This document shows, in pieces, positions 6,141 to 7,149 of a DNA stretch of 7,149 nucleotides. The stretch comes from an uncultured Eubacteriales bacterium. Its GTDB lineage: Bacteria; Bacillota; Clostridia; Oscillospirales; UMGS1783. Position 1 is the stretch's first letter. Each line of letters begins with the position of its first letter. Where the stretch lies: the NCBI GenBank assembly GCA_905209135.1, contig CAJLRT010000048.1, positions 1 to 7,149 of the forward strand, given 5' to 3'. Under the pieces are notes generated by a model. The model made no database searches, was not told the origin of the DNA, and was given only the letters and a program-made list of their open reading frames with translations. The translations under genes were made by a program, and so were the position numbers.

Positions 6141-6881
6141 CTATTCGAGCGCGCCGTACTGCGCGGCGTCCACCGGTTCCAGCCACTGCGTCGCGGTGTT
6201 CTCGCCGGGAACTTCAACGGACAGGTGGGAAAACCAGCCGTCCTTTGCCGCGCCGTGCCAGTGCTTTACCCCGGCGGGGATGACGACCGTGTCGCCCGGC
6301 CGGAGCCTGCGCGCCGGTTCGCCCCACGCCTGGTACCAGCCCCGGCCGTCGGTGCAGAGCAGGACCTGCCCGCCGCCGCCGTCCGACGTGTGCGTGTGCC
6401 AGTTGTTGCGGCAGCCGGGCTCAAACGTGACGTTGCAGATGAGCGGGCTTTGGGCGAGCGTCTGCAGGTAGCTTTGGCCGGTGAACCAGGCCGCGTAAGC
6501 GTTGTTGGGCGCGCCCATGGGGAACAGGGGCCGGTACGCGCGGTCCGCGTCCTCCCCGCCGTTCCAGACCTCCAGCGCCATGCGGAAGGCCGCCCACGCC
6601 CGGGGCCAGCCGCTGTAAAAGGCAAGCTGTGTGAGCGCCTCCGCCATTTCCGTCCGCGTCAGCCCGTTCTCCTTCGCCTTCTGCATATGAAAGGCGAGCG
6701 AAGTGTCCGTAACGCCGCCCGCTACCAGGGCAGTCACGGTAATCAGGCTCCGGTCGCGGGGCGAAAGCAGCTCCTCCCGCGACCAGACCTGCCCGAACAG
6801 CACGTCGTCGTTCAGCTCTGCAAATTTGGGGGCGAACGCGCCAAGCGCGTCCCTGCCCGCCGTTACCTTTTCCGTTGCCAT
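6141..6881 (-). CDS. Carboxymuconolactone decarboxylase-like plus cupin fusion protein
   Basis: This 246-residue cytoplasmic protein has two domains. Residues about 15-105 form a CMD/AhpD-like helical domain, seen in RDRSLITVTALVAGG (42-56), the LAFHMQKAKENGLT stretch (62-75) and EALTQLAFYSGWPRAW (81-96). Residues about 143-225 form a cupin barrel. Its first motif has H162 and H164 (WHTHTSDGGGGQ), with Gln172 where classical cupins have Glu. Its second motif has PGDTVVIPAGVKHWHGA, with H207. These three histidines can bind a metal. The CMD part lacks the CxxC cysteines of AhpD-type peroxidase partners, so thiol peroxidase activity is unlikely. Fusions of this kind are common in anaerobic bacteria beside flavodoxins, aldo-keto reductases and alcohol dehydrogenases, but no reaction has been firmly assigned that I know of. 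The ATG at 6881 is set by GGAGGG (6894-6889), 7 bases upstream; the frame runs open to 7016, but that stretch crosses a terminator and the flavodoxin gene. The next gene starts 41 bases downstream on the same strand. Confidence 0.9.
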   Translation of the reverse strand: MATEKVTAGRDALGAFAPKFAELNDDVLFGQVWSREELLSPRDRSLITVTALVAGGVTDTSLAFHMQKAKENGLTRTEMAEALTQLAFYSGWPRAWAAFRMALEVWNGGEDADRAYRPLFPMGAPNNAYAAWFTGQSYLQTLAQSPLICNVTFEPGCRNNWHTHTSDGGGGQVLLCTDGRGWYQAWGEPARRLRPGDTVVIPAGVKHWHGAAKDGWFSHLSVEVPGENTATQWLEPVDAAQYGALE

Positions 6882-6899
6882 ATAGTTTCCCTCCTGCCT

Positions 6900-6918
6900 G
6901 CGCCCCGGCCCGGGGCGC
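6900..6918 (-). promoter_or_regulatory. GC hairpin directly upstream of the CMD-cupin ribosome site
   Basis: A 7-bp all-GC inverted repeat (6900-6906 with 6912-6918) and a 5-base loop sit 5 bases upstream of the GGAGGG ribosome site. No T-run follows, so it is not a standard terminator. It could stabilise the 5' end of a processed message or modulate ribosome access. It could also be chance in such GC-rich DNA. Confidence 0.45.
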
Positions 6919-6929
6919 TGTAACTCTGT

Positions 6930-6970
6930 AAAAAAGGCGCAGGGCCGCAGCTTTTGCGGCCTGATGCGCC
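6930..6970 (-). terminator. Terminator (or attenuator) after the flavodoxin gene
   Basis: On the minus strand an outer 6-bp stem (6965-6970 with 6936-6941) and an inner 7-bp stem (6955-6961 with 6943-6949), separated by a small internal loop, are followed by six T residues (complement of 6935-6930). The outer stem begins 6 bases after the flavodoxin stop. It has the full form of a Rho-independent terminator. Because no promoter is apparent between it and the CMD-cupin ATG, it may be leaky. Confidence 0.8.
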
Positions 6971-6976
6971 GCCGGC

Positions 6977-7149
6977 TCATGCCGCGGGGGATTCGGCCCC
7001 TATCCCTGCCAGCCACTCCGCGACCGCGGCCTCGGCTCCAGCCGCATCCGCGCCGGGAACGTGCAGGCCGGCCGTCACCTCCGCATCCGCCGCCTGGGCG
7101 CGGATGGCCTCATCCGTACCGGAAAGGCCGCTGCCGCCGCTGGTGCAGA
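6977..7149 (-). CDS. C-terminal end of a flavodoxin-like protein (partial)
   Basis: The gene runs in from the right edge of the window and ends at TGA (6979-6977), leaving 56 readable codons. The fragment begins CTSGGSGLSGTDEAIRAQ, and the TSGGSG element is the characteristic third FMN-contact loop of the flavodoxin family found in anaerobes (Flavodoxin_4 type). The segments VTAGLHVPG and then AVAEWLAGIG follow. This matches the usual end of such proteins, where a GL(R/H)V strand precedes a final helix with a conserved Trp. Flavodoxins bind FMN and carry electrons or act as small quinone reductases. The missing N-terminal two thirds should contain the phosphate-binding loop. It lies upstream of the CMD-cupin gene on the same strand, but a terminator-like hairpin stands between them. 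Alanine-rich composition is normal for this genome. Confidence 0.78.
   Translation of the reverse strand, partial: CTSGGSGLSGTDEAIRAQAADAEVTAGLHVPGADAAGAEAAVAEWLAGIGAESPAA

Noticed and set aside
6100..6186. Longer 115-residue version of the small protein
   Set aside because: It overlaps the end of the CMD-cupin gene, adds an arginine-rich segment of shadow-like composition, and has no ribosome site as good as the one before 6099.
5839..6186. Broken MerR regulator explaining the MerR-tail-like small protein
   Set aside because: No helix-turn-helix sequence is found in any frame upstream; the upstream DNA is the intact end of the CMD-cupin gene.
6078..6923. Plus-strand open frame of 281 codons opposite the CMD-cupin gene
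   Set aside because: Its composition is shadow-like (Arg, Pro, Ala and Val rich), and the opposite strand encodes two well-formed domains with a good ribosome site.
6882..7016. N-terminal extension of the CMD-cupin protein to a start at 7016
   Set aside because: It would cross the flavodoxin end and a terminator. The added residues are Arg-rich without a domain, and GGAGGG supports the ATG at 6881.

Overview
The window is GC-rich DNA with tightly packed genes, GGAGG-type ribosome binding sites, near-consensus TTGACA/TATAAT promoters and hairpin terminators. These signs, together with the gene families (NatA/NatB-type exporter, LicD, iron alcohol dehydrogenase, flavodoxin and CMD-cupin proteins), suggest a high-GC Firmicute of the class Clostridia, perhaps gut-associated. 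No rRNA, tRNA or marker gene is present to fix the taxon, so this is inference. I see no mobile element, CRISPR array or RNA gene.

Layout, plus strand (1-4549). The window opens with the last 55 codons of a MacB/FtsX-type ABC permease, closed by a perfect 14-bp hairpin terminator. A well-formed promoter (255-283) then drives a two-gene ABC exporter of the NatA/NatB (YhaQ/YhaP) type: an ATPase (361-1257) and a six-helix ABC-2 permease (1254-2519) that overlap by 4 bp. A second, very similar promoter (2560-2588) drives a cell-surface glycan pair: a LicD-family phosphotransferase (2664-3554) and a family 2 glycosyltransferase (3554-4549), whose stop and start codons share one base. A strong hairpin at 4569-4601 ends this unit.

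Layout, minus strand (7149-4680). Converging on the same hairpin is a run of four genes. In transcription order these are the C-terminal end of a flavodoxin-like protein (7149-6977), a CMD plus cupin fusion protein (6881-6141), an unrecognised 86-residue protein (6099-5839) and an iron-containing alcohol dehydrogenase (5855-4680). A terminator-like hairpin and a second GC hairpin lie between the flavodoxin and the CMD-cupin gene, with no clear new promoter. The last three genes may therefore be expressed by partial read-through.

The three units look functionally separate: export across the membrane, decoration of a surface polymer, and a reductive set (flavodoxin, cupin/CMD, alcohol dehydrogenase) that may handle reactive carbonyl or quinone compounds. 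The item most worth following up is the small three-cysteine protein translationally coupled to the dehydrogenase. It resembles the C-terminal dimerisation helix of MerR regulators but has no DNA-binding domain.
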